From: Paucibacter sp. KBW04
GTDB taxonomy: Bacteria; Pseudomonadota; Gammaproteobacteria; Burkholderiales; Burkholderiaceae_C
DNA length: 64,000 nt
Assembly (NCBI RefSeq): GCF_003852425.1
Contig: NZ_QAJN01000012.1
Coordinates: 244,009 to 308,008 of the forward strand
Direction: 5' to 3'
The notes under the pieces were generated by a model that made no database searches, was not told the DNA's origin, and saw nothing but the letters and a program-made list of their open reading frames with translations. Made by a program: the position numbers and the translations under genes. Numbering within the stretch: position 1 is the stretch's first letter; each line of letters begins with the position of its first letter. Below are positions 1-11,158 of the stretch, in pieces.

Positions 1-438
1 GGTGGGGTCCGCGGCGGGATCTGAGGAGCGGAAGTCTATCGCGGCCGAGTTGATGCAGAAACGCTCACCCGTGGGTTCGGGGCCATCCGGGAAGACATGG
101 CCCAGATGCGAGCCGCAGTGATTGCAGCGCACCTCGACACGCACCATGCCATGGCTTTCATCCACCACCCGCTCGACCACCTCGCTATTGACCGGGGCGT
201 AGTAGCTGGGCCAGCCGCAGCCCGCGTCGAACTTGGTCTCGGCCTCAAACAAGGGCGTGCCGCAGCCTACGCAGAGATAACGGCCGTCCTGGAAATGGTC
301 CCAGTACTTGCCGGTGAAGGCGCGCTCGGTGGCGGCATGGCGGGCGACCTGGTATTGCACAGGGTCCAGCTGCGCGCGCCATTCGGCATCGCTTTTCTGG
401 ACGGGGTAGTTGGGGTCGTCGATGGGCTTGTGACTCAT
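1..438 (-). CDS. msrB: Peptide-methionine (R)-S-oxide reductase MsrB, partial at left edge
   Basis: MsrB reduces the R form of methionine sulfoxide in proteins, using thioredoxin as donor, in the cytoplasm. The 146 codons present start at an ATG at 438 and run off the window edge without a stop. Family members are about this long, so only the extreme C-terminus should be missing. Visible are two zinc-binding CxxC pairs (Cys56/59 and Cys105/108), the GCGWPS motif with Cys74, and the RFCIN motif carrying the catalytic Cys128. The gene is transcribed away from the acyl-CoA synthetase gene at 727. The 288 bp between them hold no further gene that I can support. Confidence 0.95.
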   Translation of the reverse strand, partial: MSHKPIDDPNYPVQKSDAEWRAQLDPVQYQVARHAATERAFTGKYWDHFQDGRYLCVGCGTPLFEAETKFDAGCGWPSYYAPVNSEVVERVVDESHGMVRVEVRCNHCGSHLGHVFPDGPEPTGERFCINSAAIDFRSSDPAADPT

Positions 439-726
439 GGGAAGTGAGGCCAAGGCTTTGGGCCTGGCCCGGCAGTTGGGGGAGGGAATGGGTTCGGGGT
501 CAGTGTAGTCAGGCTGTCTCGGCCTTGCAGGCTTGCGGTTTTGGCCGCTGCGCCGGGTCGGCGCGGGCCAGCCTGAGCCCTTGCCGGCTAGCGCCGGTGA
601 ATACCCCTAGAGGACTTGCCCTGAGGGTGTAACGCGGGTGACTATGAGGGGCACAAACGTCGGCATAGACTCGGCGGCAACAAGGTTCGGGGCCCTAGGC
701 CCGAGCACGAGAAAAGGAGACAGTTA

Positions 727-2385
727 ATGGCGCGAATGGGTCAAATGATGGGTCAGATGATGGCGATGCCGCTGTTGATTTCGTCCTTGATCAAACATGC
801 CGCCCGGCATGCAGGGGACACCGAAATCGTCAGCAAGCGAGTCGAAGGCGATCTGCATCGCTACACCTGGGCGGCGGCCGAAAAGCGCAGCCGTCAACTC
901 GCCCAGGCCCTGGCCCGATTGGGCTGCCAGCCCGGCGACCGCGTCGGCACCCTGGCCTGGAACGGCTACCGGCATCTGGAAATCTATTACGGCAGCTCGG
1001 GCTCGGGCCTGGTCTGCCACACCATCAACCCGCGCCTCTTCCCCGAGCAGATCGCCTGGATCGCCAATGACGCCCAGGACACGGTGCTGTGCTTCGACCT
1101 CAATCTGCTGCCCCTGGTGGAAAAGCTGGCGCCCGGCCTGCCCAGCATCAAGCACTACATCGTGATGACGGACCGGGCCCACATGCCGGCCCAGACCAGC
1201 TTGTCCGGCCTGCTCTGCTACGACGAGTTGCTTGACGCTGAGGATGGCCGCTACACCTGGCCGGAGTTTGACGAGAACACCGCCTGCTCCCTGTGCTACA
1301 CCTCGGGCACCACAGGCAACCCCAAGGGCGCCGTCTACAGCCATCGCTCGACCCTGCTGCACACCTATGCCTCGGCCCTGCCGGACGCGCTGGACTGCTC
1401 GGCCCGCGACGTGATCTTGCCGGTCGTGCCCATGTTCCACGTCAACGCCTGGGGCCTGCCCTATAGCTGTGCGCTGATAGGCTGCAAGCTGGTGATGCCG
1501 GGGCCGCATCTGGACGGCAAGTCGCTCTATGAATTGTTTGAAGGCGAGAAGGTGTCCTTCAGTGCCGGTGTGCCCACCGTATGGCTGGGCCTGCTCAATT
1601 ATGTGAAGGCCAATAATCTCAAGTTCTCGACCTTCAAGCGCACCGTCATTGGCGGCTCGGCCTGCCCGCCGGCCATGATGAAGACCTTGCAAGAAGACTA
1701 TGGCGTAGAGGTCATCCATGCCTGGGGCATGACCGAGCTCTCGCCCATAGGCACTTTGTCCAAGCTCAGCGCCAAGCAGTTGCAACTGCCCAAGGAGGCG
1801 CAGCAGCGTCTGCTGGAGAAGCAGGGCAAGGCGGTGTTCGGCATCGATATGGCGATTGCTGATGACGAAGGTAAGTCCCTGCCCTGGGACGGCCAGGCCT
1901 CCGGCAATCTGCTGGTGCGGGGCCACTGGGTGATCAATAGCTATTACGGCCAAAGCGCCTCGCCCCTGCAAAGCCTGGACGGCGAGCCCGGCTGGTTCCC
2001 GACTGGCGATGTGGCCAGCATCGACGGCGACGGCTTTATGCAGATCACCGACCGCAGCAAGGACGTGATCAAGTCTGGCGGCGAATGGATCAGCTCCATC
2101 GATCTGGAGAACATCGCCATGGCCCACCCGGCCGTGTTCGAGGCCGCCGTGATTGCTTGCGCCCATCCCAAATGGGATGAACGCCCCTTGCTGGTGGTGA
2201 TCAAGAAGCCCGATGCCGAGCTGACGCGCGAGCAGCTGCTGGAGTTCTTCGAAGGGCGCATCGCCAAATGGCAGATCCCCGACGACGTGGTGTTTGTGAA
2301 CGAGATTCCGCACACCGCCACCGGCAAGATCCAGAAGCTGCGTCTGCGCGATCAGTTCAAGACTCATCGCCTGCCCAGCGTTTGA
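727..2385 (+). CDS. AMP-forming acyl-CoA synthetase (fatty-acid--CoA ligase)
   Basis: A 552-residue member of the ANL adenylating superfamily. It activates a carboxylic acid with ATP and joins it to coenzyme A through an acyl-AMP intermediate. The phosphate-binding loop [11 protein letters not shown] is at residues 191-201, the GWFPTGD motif near 422-428, and the catalytic lysine of the C-terminal domain is in TGK near 534. A good AAAAGGAGA ribosome site precedes the ATG. The overall shape resembles medium/long-chain ligases and the DmdB-like (methylthiopropionate) ligases, so the exact acid is not clear. It lies just upstream of a branched-chain-type ABC importer, which suggests that the importer may bring in an acid that this enzyme activates. 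Confidence 0.9.
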   Translation: MARMGQMMGQMMAMPLLISSLIKHAARHAGDTEIVSKRVEGDLHRYTWAAAEKRSRQLAQALARLGCQPGDRVGTLAWNGYRHLEIYYGSSGSGLVCHTINPRLFPEQIAWIANDAQDTVLCFDLNLLPLVEKLAPGLPSIKHYIVMTDRAHMPAQTSLSGLLCYDELLDAEDGRYTWPEFDENTACSLCYTSGTTGNPKGAVYSHRSTLLHTYASALPDALDCSARDVILPVVPMFHVNAWGLPYSCALIGCKLVMPGPHLDGKSLYELFEGEKVSFSAGVPTVWLGLLNYVKANNLKFSTFKRTVIGGSACPPAMMKTLQEDYGVEVIHAWGMTELSPIGTLSKLSAKQLQLPKEAQQRLLEKQGKAVFGIDMAIADDEGKSLPWDGQASGNLLVRGHWVINSYYGQSASPLQSLDGEPGWFPTGDVASIDGDGFMQITDRSKDVIKSGGEWISSIDLENIAMAHPAVFEAAVIACAHPKWDERPLLVVIKKPDAELTREQLLEFFEGRIAKWQIPDDVVFVNEIPHTATGKIQKLRLRDQFKTHRLPSV

Positions 2386-2501
2386 CCCTGGCGGGCGAGC
2401 AGGCCTGGCGTGCGTTCGCTGGGCCGGTCTGCAGCTGCCGCCGAGATTTTTTCGTCCCGAGTTTTGAGCTTTCCACGCCTATAAATCCACAGGAGACAAC
2501 G

Positions 2502-3743
2502 ATGGGTACAGCCAAACGTCTGATGAAGAACGCCGTTATTGCTTCGCTGCTGCTGAGCGGGGCCGCGGCCTTTGCGCAAAAGGGCGAGACGGTCAAGATC
2601 GCCTGGATCGATCCGCTCTCCGGTCTGATGGGCCCGGTGGGGCAGAACCAGGTGAAGAGCTTTCAGTTCTTTGCCGAGAAGTTCAATGCCAGCAATCCGG
2701 CGGGGGTGAAGTTCGAGATCATCGCCATCGACAACAAGCTGAGCCCGGCCGAATCGCTCAACGCGCTCAAGTCGGCCATCGACCAGGGCGTGCGCTATGT
2801 CACCCAGGGCAATGGTTCCAGCGTGGCCCTGGCCCTGGTGGACGCGATCAACAAACACAACGAACGCAACCCCGGCAAAGAGGTGCTCTACCTCAACCAC
2901 GCCGCGGTAGACCCCGACCTGACCAATAGCAAGTGCAGCTACTGGCACTTCCGCATGGATGCCGACACCTCCATGAAGATGGAGGCCATCACCACCTTCT
3001 TGAAGGACCAGGCCGACGTCAAGAAGGTCTTCTTGCTGAACCAGAACTATGCCCACGGCCAGCAGGTGGCCAAATACGCCAAGGAAATGCTGTCGCGCAA
3101 GCGGCCCGATGTGCAGATCGTCGGCGAAGACCTCCACCCCCTGGCCCAGGTGCGTGACTTCGCTCCCTATGTGGCCAAGATCAAGGCCTCGGGCGCCGAC
3201 ACCGTCATCACCGGCAACTGGGGCTCCGACCTGTCCTTGCTGATCAAGGCGGCCAATGAGTCTGGCTACCACGGCAAATTCTTCACCTACTACGCCGGCG
3301 TGACCGGCACGCCCTCGGCGCTGGGTGCCAACGGCGCGGGCCGGGTCTACCAGGTCGCCTACAACCACTACAACATGGGTGGGCAGATGGGCAAGTGGAT
3401 GAGCGAGTTCCAGACCAAGTTCAAGGACGACTTCTACACCGGCAGCGTGATTCATATCTACAGCCTTTTGGGCTCGGCCATGGCCAAGGCCAAGAGCACC
3501 GACCCGGTCAAGGTGGCCGCGGCCCTGGAAGGCCTGAAGGTGCAGAGCTTTGGCGGCGAGGTAGAGATGCGCAAGACCGACCACCAGCTGCAGCAGCCGC
3601 TCTACATCTCGGTCTGGCAGAAGGCCGATGCCAAGTACCCCTATTCGCCCGAGGGCACGGGCTACACCCTGGCGCCGGTCAAGACCTATGAGTCTTACGT
3701 TTCGTCCACACCGACCTCCTGCCAGATGAAGCGGCCGGGTTGA
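2502..3743 (+). CDS. Periplasmic substrate-binding protein of a branched-chain-type ABC importer (LivK-like)
   Basis: A 413-residue type I periplasmic binding protein of the leucine/isoleucine/valine class. It has a signal peptide with a hydrophobic core at about residues 10-24 and a likely signal-peptidase cut after AFA at residue 25. The ATG at 2502 was chosen because it follows AGGAGA and begins the signal peptide; the reading frame is open further upstream but lacks these features. Two cysteines (near 145 and 408) could form a disulfide. It is the first transporter gene of the operon and is followed by a stable hairpin. The LIV-type fold also covers amides, urea and aromatic or short acids, so the ligand is unknown; the neighbouring acyl-CoA synthetase hints at an organic acid. 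Confidence 0.9.
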   Translation: MGTAKRLMKNAVIASLLLSGAAAFAQKGETVKIAWIDPLSGLMGPVGQNQVKSFQFFAEKFNASNPAGVKFEIIAIDNKLSPAESLNALKSAIDQGVRYVTQGNGSSVALALVDAINKHNERNPGKEVLYLNHAAVDPDLTNSKCSYWHFRMDADTSMKMEAITTFLKDQADVKKVFLLNQNYAHGQQVAKYAKEMLSRKRPDVQIVGEDLHPLAQVRDFAPYVAKIKASGADTVITGNWGSDLSLLIKAANESGYHGKFFTYYAGVTGTPSALGANGAGRVYQVAYNHYNMGGQMGKWMSEFQTKFKDDFYTGSVIHIYSLLGSAMAKAKSTDPVKVAAALEGLKVQSFGGEVEMRKTDHQLQQPLYISVWQKADAKYPYSPEGTGYTLAPVKTYESYVSSTPTSCQMKRPG

Positions 3744-3749
3744 TGGGCT

Positions 3750-3771
3750 GGGGCGGGCCTTGACCCGCCCC
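3750..3771 (+). other. Intercistronic hairpin after the binding-protein gene
   Basis: A perfect 8-bp GC stem (GGGGCGGG / CCCGCCCC) with loop CCTTGA, starting seven bases after the stop codon of the binding-protein gene. No T-run follows, so it is not a classical intrinsic terminator. In other ABC-importer operons a hairpin at this place protects the upstream mRNA and lets the binding protein be made in excess over the permeases; that role is inferred here. Confidence 0.55.
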
Positions 3772-3800
3772 ATCAGCGTTCAAAAGAGAAAAACAGACGC

Positions 3801-4817
3801 GTGGACCAACTCCTCATCAATCTGCTCAACGGCCTGTCCTCCGGGCTCTTGCTCTTCATGCTGAGCTCGGGCCTGACCCTGATCTTCAGCATGATGGGCG
3901 TGCTCAATTTCGCCCATGCCAGTTTTTATATGCTGGGCGCTTACCTGGCCTACAGCCTGGTGGGGGTCTTGGGCTTTTGGCCGGCGCTGATCTTGGCGCC
4001 CCTGCTGGTGGGCGCCTTGGGCGCCGGCTTCGAGCGCATGGCCTTGCGCCGCGTGCATAAGTTTGGCCATGTGCCCGAGTTGCTGATCACCTTCGGCCTG
4101 TCCTATGTGGTGCTGGAGTTGGTGCAGCTGATCTGGGGCCACACAGCGGTGCCCTTCAGCCCGCCGCCAGCCCTGCAGGGTTCGGCCTTCACCATCATCC
4201 AGAGCCCGCTCCGTGGGCTCTCCCTGGTGTGGGGTGCGGCGGGGCCGGATCTCTGCGCGGGCGCGGCCTGCTCGACCTTCCCGCTGACGCGCTTCTTCAT
4301 GATGGGCGTGGCCCTGGCCATGCTCTTGGCCCTGTGGCTGCTGCTCACCCGCACCCGCATCGGCCTGGTGATACAGGCGGCCTTGACGCATCCCGAGATG
4401 GTCGAGGCCCTGGGTCATAACGTGCCGCGTGTGCTGATGCTGGTGTTCGGCAGCGGCTGCGCCTTGGCGGCCTTGGCCGGGGTGATTGGCGGCATCACCT
4501 TTGTGACCGAGCCGAATATGGCGGCCATCGTCGGCTCCATCATCTTTGTGGTCGTGGTGGTGGGCGGTGTGGGTTCGCTGGCCGGGGCGTTTGTGGGTTC
4601 TATTCTGATCGGGCTCTTGCAAACCCTGCCGCTGACGATTGATGGTTCCCTGGCCACCTTGCTCAATGGCTGGGGCCTGCACATCACTGATCAGACGCCG
4701 GGCTATCCGCTGCTGCGCCTGTCCATGGCCCAGGTGGCGCCGATCCTGCCCTATCTGCTGATGGTCTTGATCCTGATCTTCAGACCCAAGGGCTTGCTGG
4801 GAACGCGAGAAGACTAA
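3801..4817 (+). CDS. livH: ABC transporter inner-membrane permease, LivH type
   Basis: Integral membrane permease of the branched-chain amino-acid ABC importer family, 338 residues, rich in hydrophobic spans from the N-terminus on (LLLFMLSSGLTLIFSMMGVLNFAHASFYMLG is the region around residues 15-45). It starts with GTG at 3801; the upstream ribosome site is weak (AAAAGAGAAA). It is longer than the usual roughly 290-310 residues because of an extra periplasmic-looking segment of about 30 residues near 135-165 with two cysteines (CAGAAC). It pairs with the LivM-type permease encoded four bases downstream. Confidence 0.9.
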   Translation: MDQLLINLLNGLSSGLLLFMLSSGLTLIFSMMGVLNFAHASFYMLGAYLAYSLVGVLGFWPALILAPLLVGALGAGFERMALRRVHKFGHVPELLITFGLSYVVLELVQLIWGHTAVPFSPPPALQGSAFTIIQSPLRGLSLVWGAAGPDLCAGAACSTFPLTRFFMMGVALAMLLALWLLLTRTRIGLVIQAALTHPEMVEALGHNVPRVLMLVFGSGCALAALAGVIGGITFVTEPNMAAIVGSIIFVVVVVGGVGSLAGAFVGSILIGLLQTLPLTIDGSLATLLNGWGLHITDQTPGYPLLRLSMAQVAPILPYLLMVLILIFRPKGLLGTRED

Positions 4818-4821
4818 GTCC

Positions 4822-6120
4822 ATGCCAAGCCGTACTCCGAGCTTTCATTTCAAACCCCTCAATGTCGGCCGCTGGCTGGTTTGGGGTGTTTACGCCCTGA
4901 TCCTGATCGTGGCGCCCCTGCTGTGGACCAGCAGCCTGGCGCAGACCATGTTGACGCAAATTGGCATCGCCATCATTGCCTGCCTGGCCTACAACATGCT
5001 CTTGGGCCAGGGCGGCATGCTCAGCTTTGGCCATGCCATCTACAGCGGCCTGGGCGGCTTTTTGGCCATGCACACCCTGAACGCCGTCAGCGGCGGCAGT
5101 TTGGCCCTGCCGGTCAGCCTCGTGCCCCTGGCCGGTGGCCTGGCGGGCTTGTGCTTTGCGGCGCTGTTCGGTTATGTCTCGACCAAAAAGGCCGGTACGC
5201 CGTTCGCGATGATCACCCTGGGTCTGGGCGAGCTGATCTGGTCCATGTCCCTGATGCTGCCCGAGTTCTTCGGCGGCGAGGGCGGAGTGACGGGCAATCG
5301 GGTCGTAGGCAAGGCGGTGCTGGGCATCACGTTCGGGCCGCAGATCCAGGTCTATTACCTGATCGCCTTCTACTGCTTTGTCTGCACCGCCCTGATGTTT
5401 GCCTTCACCCGCACGCCGCTGGGCCGCATGCTCAATGCCGTGCGTGACAACCCCGAGCGTGTCGCCTTCATCGGCTATGACACGCAATGGGTGCGCTATC
5501 TGGCCTTCATGATCTCCGGCCTGTTCGCGGGCATCGCCGGCGGCCTGGCGGCACTGAACTTCGAGATCGTCACCGCCGAAGTGGTGGGCGCGGCGCGCTC
5601 CGGCGCCTATCTGCTCTTCACCTTTCTGGGCGGAGCCACCTTCTTCTTCGGCCCCATCAACGGCGCGGTGCTGATGGTGGTGGCCCTGGTGCTCTTGTCC
5701 GAGTTGACCAAGGCCTGGCTACTCTATCTGGGCCTGATCTTTGTCTTCATGGTCATGTATGCGCCGGGCGGTTTTGCCAGCCTCATCATGATGAATCTGC
5801 GGGTGGCCGCCTTCGGCAAGCTGCGCAAACTCTTTCCCGCCTACCTGGCCCTGGGCGGCACGGCCCTGGCGGTGTTGGCGGGCGCGGCCGCCATGATTGA
5901 GATGCTCTACCACCGCCAGCTGAACGAGGCCTTGGGCCCCAAGCTGCGCTTTCTGGGCGTGGCCATGGACAGCAGCGGCTTTGATGCCTGGTTTGGCGCG
6001 GGGCTCTTGATGGCCGTGGGCCTGGGGCTGTTTGAGCTGACGCGCCGACAGTTCCTGCGCGAATGGGGCGAGACGCAGGAAGAGATCGAGAAAGAGATCA
6101 AGCGAAGGGAAACGCTGTGA
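4822..6120 (+). CDS. livM: ABC transporter inner-membrane permease, LivM type
   Basis: Second permease of the importer, 432 residues, with the LivM hallmark LLGQGGMLSFGHA region near residues 60-72 and about eight core membrane spans. After the usual end of the permease domain (MYAPGGFASL, near 310-320) it continues for about 110 residues, with two further hydrophobic spans and a charged tail ending EIEKEIKRRETL. This extra C-terminal part is the main departure from a minimal LivM. The stop codon overlaps the GTG start of the next gene, so the two are translationally coupled. Confidence 0.9.
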   Translation: MPSRTPSFHFKPLNVGRWLVWGVYALILIVAPLLWTSSLAQTMLTQIGIAIIACLAYNMLLGQGGMLSFGHAIYSGLGGFLAMHTLNAVSGGSLALPVSLVPLAGGLAGLCFAALFGYVSTKKAGTPFAMITLGLGELIWSMSLMLPEFFGGEGGVTGNRVVGKAVLGITFGPQIQVYYLIAFYCFVCTALMFAFTRTPLGRMLNAVRDNPERVAFIGYDTQWVRYLAFMISGLFAGIAGGLAALNFEIVTAEVVGAARSGAYLLFTFLGGATFFFGPINGAVLMVVALVLLSELTKAWLLYLGLIFVFMVMYAPGGFASLIMMNLRVAAFGKLRKLFPAYLALGGTALAVLAGAAAMIEMLYHRQLNEALGPKLRFLGVAMDSSGFDAWFGAGLLMAVGLGLFELTRRQFLREWGETQEEIEKEIKRRETL

Positions 6121-6896
6121 GCGCAAAGCCAGAATCGCCCTACGCGCTTGAACTGCTGGACCTGCGCAAAACCTTTGGCAAGACCGAGATCATCCGTGGC
6201 GCCCAGCTGCAGGTGAGGGCAGGTGAGCGGGTTGCCATCATCGGGCCCAATGGCGCGGGCAAGTCCACGCTCTTCAATCTGATCAGTGGCCGTTTTGCCC
6301 CCAGCAGCGGTGACATCCGCCTGCACGGCGAGCGCATTGCCGGCCTGCCGCCCTACCAGATCAACCGCCGGGGGCTGTCGCGCAGCTTCCAGGTGTCCAA
6401 TCTTTTTACCCGGCTCTCGGTGTTCGAGAACATTCGCTGCGCCGTGCTCTGGAGCATGGGCCATCGCTATGCCTTCTGGAAGTTCCTGGCCGATCTGGAC
6501 GACGCGAACGAGCGCGCTGAAGCCGTGCTGGAGATGATCAAGCTGGATCGCCGCCGCGATGTGCTGGCCATGAATCTCACCTATGCCGAGGCGCGGGCGC
6601 TGGAGATCGGCATCACGATTGCTGGCGGCTCCAGCGTGATCTTGCTGGACGAACCCACGGCCGGCATGAGCAAGAGCGAGACGCAGCGCTTCATCCAACT
6701 GATCCGCGAGGTGACCGTGGGCAAGACCTTGCTGACCGTGGAGCACGATATGGGCGTGGTGTTCGGCCTGGCCGACAAGATTGCGGTGCTGGTCTACGGC
6801 GAGGTGATCGCCTTCGACACGCCCGAGGCGGTGCGTGCCAATGCCCGCGTGCAAGAAGCCTATCTGGGCTCGGTGCTGGCCGAGGTGCAGGTATGA
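6117..6896 (+). CDS. livG: ABC transporter ATP-binding protein, LivG type
   Basis: ATPase subunit of the importer, 259 residues. The GTG at 6117 is chosen: it overlaps the livM stop (GTGA) and is preceded by GAAGGGA. Walker A GPNGAGKST is at 43-51, Walker B SVILLDE ends at Glu179, and the switch histidine is His210. The ABC signature, normally LSYGEQR or LSGGQ in this family, reads LTYAEAR at 154-160, so the central glycine is replaced by alanine. The overlap with livF (ATGA) continues the tight operon. The protein is expected to work as a heterodimer with LivF on the cytoplasmic face of the permeases. Confidence 0.9.
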   Translation: MSAKPESPYALELLDLRKTFGKTEIIRGAQLQVRAGERVAIIGPNGAGKSTLFNLISGRFAPSSGDIRLHGERIAGLPPYQINRRGLSRSFQVSNLFTRLSVFENIRCAVLWSMGHRYAFWKFLADLDDANERAEAVLEMIKLDRRRDVLAMNLTYAEARALEIGITIAGGSSVILLDEPTAGMSKSETQRFIQLIREVTVGKTLLTVEHDMGVVFGLADKIAVLVYGEVIAFDTPEAVRANARVQEAYLGSVLAEVQV

Positions 6897-7609
6897 GTAA
6901 CCAGGCTGGCCGGCTGCTGAAGCTGGAGAACGTCCATGCCTTCTACGGCAAAAGCCATGTGCTGCATGGGGTGAGCATGGAGGTGCGGCCGGGCGAGATC
7001 GTCGCCTTGCTGGGTCGCAATGGCTCGGGCCGCTCGACCACGGTCAAGACCATCATGGGCCAGGTCGATGGCCAGGGGACGATCAAGTTTGGCGAGCGCG
7101 AATTGCTGGGCCGCAAGGCCTACGAGATCGCGCACTGGGGCCTGGGTTATGTGCCCGAGAACCGCGATATTTTTCCCAAGCTGACGGTGCAACAGAACCT
7201 CATCCTCGGCCAGAAGTCGGGCGCGAAAAATCCGCGTTGGGGCTTGGAGGATATGTACCGTATGTTCCCACGCCTGAAGGAGCGCCAGCACACCGAGGCC
7301 GGCGTGCTCTCGGGGGGGGAGCAGCAGATGCTGACCCTGTGCCGCAGCCTGATGGGCGACCCGGACCTGATCATGATCGACGAGCCCACCGAGGGCCTGG
7401 CGCCCATGATTGTGGAGCTGGTGGCCCAGTATCTGAAGACGCTCAAGGAGCGCGGCATCTCCGTCCTGCTGGTGGAGCAAAAGCTCGCCATCGCGCTGGA
7501 GATCTCCCAGCGCTGCTATGTGATGGGCCACGGCCGCATCGTGTTTGAGGGCACGCCGGAGGAACTGCGCGCCAACAGCTATATCCGCAAGGAGTGGTTG
7601 GAGGTTTAG
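6893..7609 (+). CDS. livF: ABC transporter ATP-binding protein, LivF type, with Arg in Walker A
   Basis: Second ATPase subunit, 238 residues, starting in the ATGA overlap with livG. The signature LSGGEQQ (139-145) and Walker B LIMIDE (ending at Glu164) are canonical. The Walker A motif reads GRNGSGRST at 41-49, so the normally invariant lysine is arginine (Arg47). LivG has a normal Walker A but an altered signature. In an ABC dimer each ATP site combines Walker A from one chain with the signature from the other, so both changed motifs would fall in the same site: one degenerate and one canonical site is the expected picture. Confidence 0.9.
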   Translation: MSNQAGRLLKLENVHAFYGKSHVLHGVSMEVRPGEIVALLGRNGSGRSTTVKTIMGQVDGQGTIKFGERELLGRKAYEIAHWGLGYVPENRDIFPKLTVQQNLILGQKSGAKNPRWGLEDMYRMFPRLKERQHTEAGVLSGGEQQMLTLCRSLMGDPDLIMIDEPTEGLAPMIVELVAQYLKTLKERGISVLLVEQKLAIALEISQRCYVMGHGRIVFEGTPEELRANSYIRKEWLEV

Positions 7610-7627
7610 TGGGCGTTTAGTTGGCGT

Positions 7628-8908
7628 TCAGGCCAACCACTTCAACAACTGCTCCGTCACCCTTGGGCTGTCCAGCAGCTCCATATGATTGGTCTTGTAG
7701 GCCAGCCAGCGCTGTGAGGCGGGGAAGTGCAGATTGCGGCTCGGGTCTTCGTGCTGACCCAGGGCGCTGTTCAAGGTCACCAGGCCGTCGCCGATCAGGC
7801 GCTCGCTCAGGGAGCCGCTGCGGCTGGCGGTGGTGGCGGCGATGGTGTAGCAGTCCACGCCCTCGGGCAGGGGCAGGGGCTGGCGCTGATCGGGCCGGGG
7901 ATGAAAACGGTCATAGCCCTGCCAATCGGCGTCCAGGACATTGCCGTGGCGCAGATCGGTGATGCCGGCGCTGCGCAGCTGGCCCAGCTTGGCCAGCGGC
8001 GCGGTGAAGCTGCTGCTGCCCAGCAACACGTCTAACCAGTGGCCGGCTCGTTCCAGCGGTGCGCCGTGATGCGGCGTGCCTAAAAACACGACGCGGCTCA
8101 CGCGCTCGGGCCACGCCATGCCCTGGCTTTGCGCGCTGTGCACGGCGCTGCGTATCAGCAGGCCGCCCATGCTGTGGGCCAGCACGCGGATTTCTTCCAA
8201 AGGCCTGGGCCAGCCGCCCAGCAATTGCTCCAGCGCGGCGGCCAGGCGGTGGCCGTTTTGCGAGATGTGCAGGCCGCTGTTGTAGCGCAGATAGACGGGG
8301 TTGAGCCGGCCTGCGGCGCATAGCGCGGCGACGTGGCCGCCGTGCTTGATCTCGGGGCTGTCGGCGGCGTCGATATGGCCCGGCGCCGCGTCGCCCATCC
8401 AGGCCCGCTCGTTCATGCACAGGCCGTGCATCAGCAGCAAGATGCGCGGCCCCACCTGATGGGCCGAGGGCCAGCGCCCGCTTTGCAAGACCTGGGCTTG
8501 CCAGCGCAAACTCATGCCGCTGGCCAGGGGGTTTTTGCTCTCCAGCAGATGGTCACCCATGATGCCGTTGAGGGCGGCCAGCACCGCCTCGCGCTCCGGC
8601 GTGGGCGCATGCTCGCGGCCCAATTCGTCGTTCAAGCTCTTGGCCAGCCAGGGCTCCAGGCCGGACAGGGCCCTGTCCAGGCCGCGGCCCAGCATCTCGG
8701 TCGCGCCGTAAATGCTGCGGTAGACCAGGCCGGTGATGCCGCCGGTTCGGCCCTTGGCGGGGCCGGGCAGGCCCAAGCGATCCCAGACGGATTGGTGCAC
8801 GCCTTCCACCACCCGGGTCAGGCCGGCGGTGGCCTGGACGGCCAACTGGCTCAGCGCGCGCGCATCGCTGGGCTGCAGATGGCGTGTGCGCTTATGGCTT
8901 TTGCTCAT
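7628..8908 (-). CDS. Alpha/beta-hydrolase (lipase/PGAP1-like)
   Basis: A 426-residue serine hydrolase with the nucleophile elbow AHSMGGL, Ser246, and an oxyanion-hole region LLLMHGLCMNE near 155-165. FLGTPHHGAPLER follows at about 270-285, as in lipases of the PGAP1/lecithin-acyltransferase-like group. The C-terminal TNHMELL near 410 supplies the likely catalytic histidine. No signal peptide is seen, so it is probably cytoplasmic. The first 130 residues before the hydrolase core are poorly characterised and helical-looking. It lies convergent to livF and divergent from the FadB-like gene. The substrate is unknown; an ester or lipid role is inferred from the fold only. Confidence 0.8.
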   Translation of the reverse strand: MSKSHKRTRHLQPSDARALSQLAVQATAGLTRVVEGVHQSVWDRLGLPGPAKGRTGGITGLVYRSIYGATEMLGRGLDRALSGLEPWLAKSLNDELGREHAPTPEREAVLAALNGIMGDHLLESKNPLASGMSLRWQAQVLQSGRWPSAHQVGPRILLLMHGLCMNERAWMGDAAPGHIDAADSPEIKHGGHVAALCAAGRLNPVYLRYNSGLHISQNGHRLAAALEQLLGGWPRPLEEIRVLAHSMGGLLIRSAVHSAQSQGMAWPERVSRVVFLGTPHHGAPLERAGHWLDVLLGSSSFTAPLAKLGQLRSAGITDLRHGNVLDADWQGYDRFHPRPDQRQPLPLPEGVDCYTIAATTASRSGSLSERLIGDGLVTLNSALGQHEDPSRNLHFPASQRWLAYKTNHMELLDSPRVTEQLLKWLA

Positions 8909-8960
8909 GCCCCATTGTCACGGCTGGGACAGAGATGTGCAGAGTTTGCTGCCTAAAATC

Positions 8961-8972
8961 GAACGAGCGTTC
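8961..8972. promoter_or_regulatory. Palindrome upstream of the FadB-like gene, candidate TetR-type operator
   Basis: GAACGAGCGTTC is an inverted repeat (GAACG-N2-CGTTC) in a short AT-richer stretch, about 60 bp upstream of the FadB-like start and 53 bp upstream of the hydrolase start. Short palindromes of this style are typical of TetR-family repressors of fatty-acid catabolism in proteobacteria. The regulator is not in the window, and assignment to a specific one is not possible. Confidence 0.35.
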
Positions 8973-9031
8973 TATTTCAGCGCCCATCCCCGAGGCGGCG
9001 CTTTTTCTTGAGACAAGAGAGGACCCAAGGC

Positions 9032-11125
<2,094 letters not shown>

Positions 11126-11158
11126 ACTGCTGCCCTATTCAAGTGAGAACACCGAATC

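Noticed and set aside
724-2367. 547-codon frame antisense to the acyl-CoA synthetase
   Set aside because: Composition typical of antisense GC frames; the sense strand has all ANL motifs.
7628-8420. Second hydrolase frame within the same minus-strand region
   Set aside because: It is an out-of-frame reading of the alpha/beta-hydrolase and lacks the Ser-His elements.
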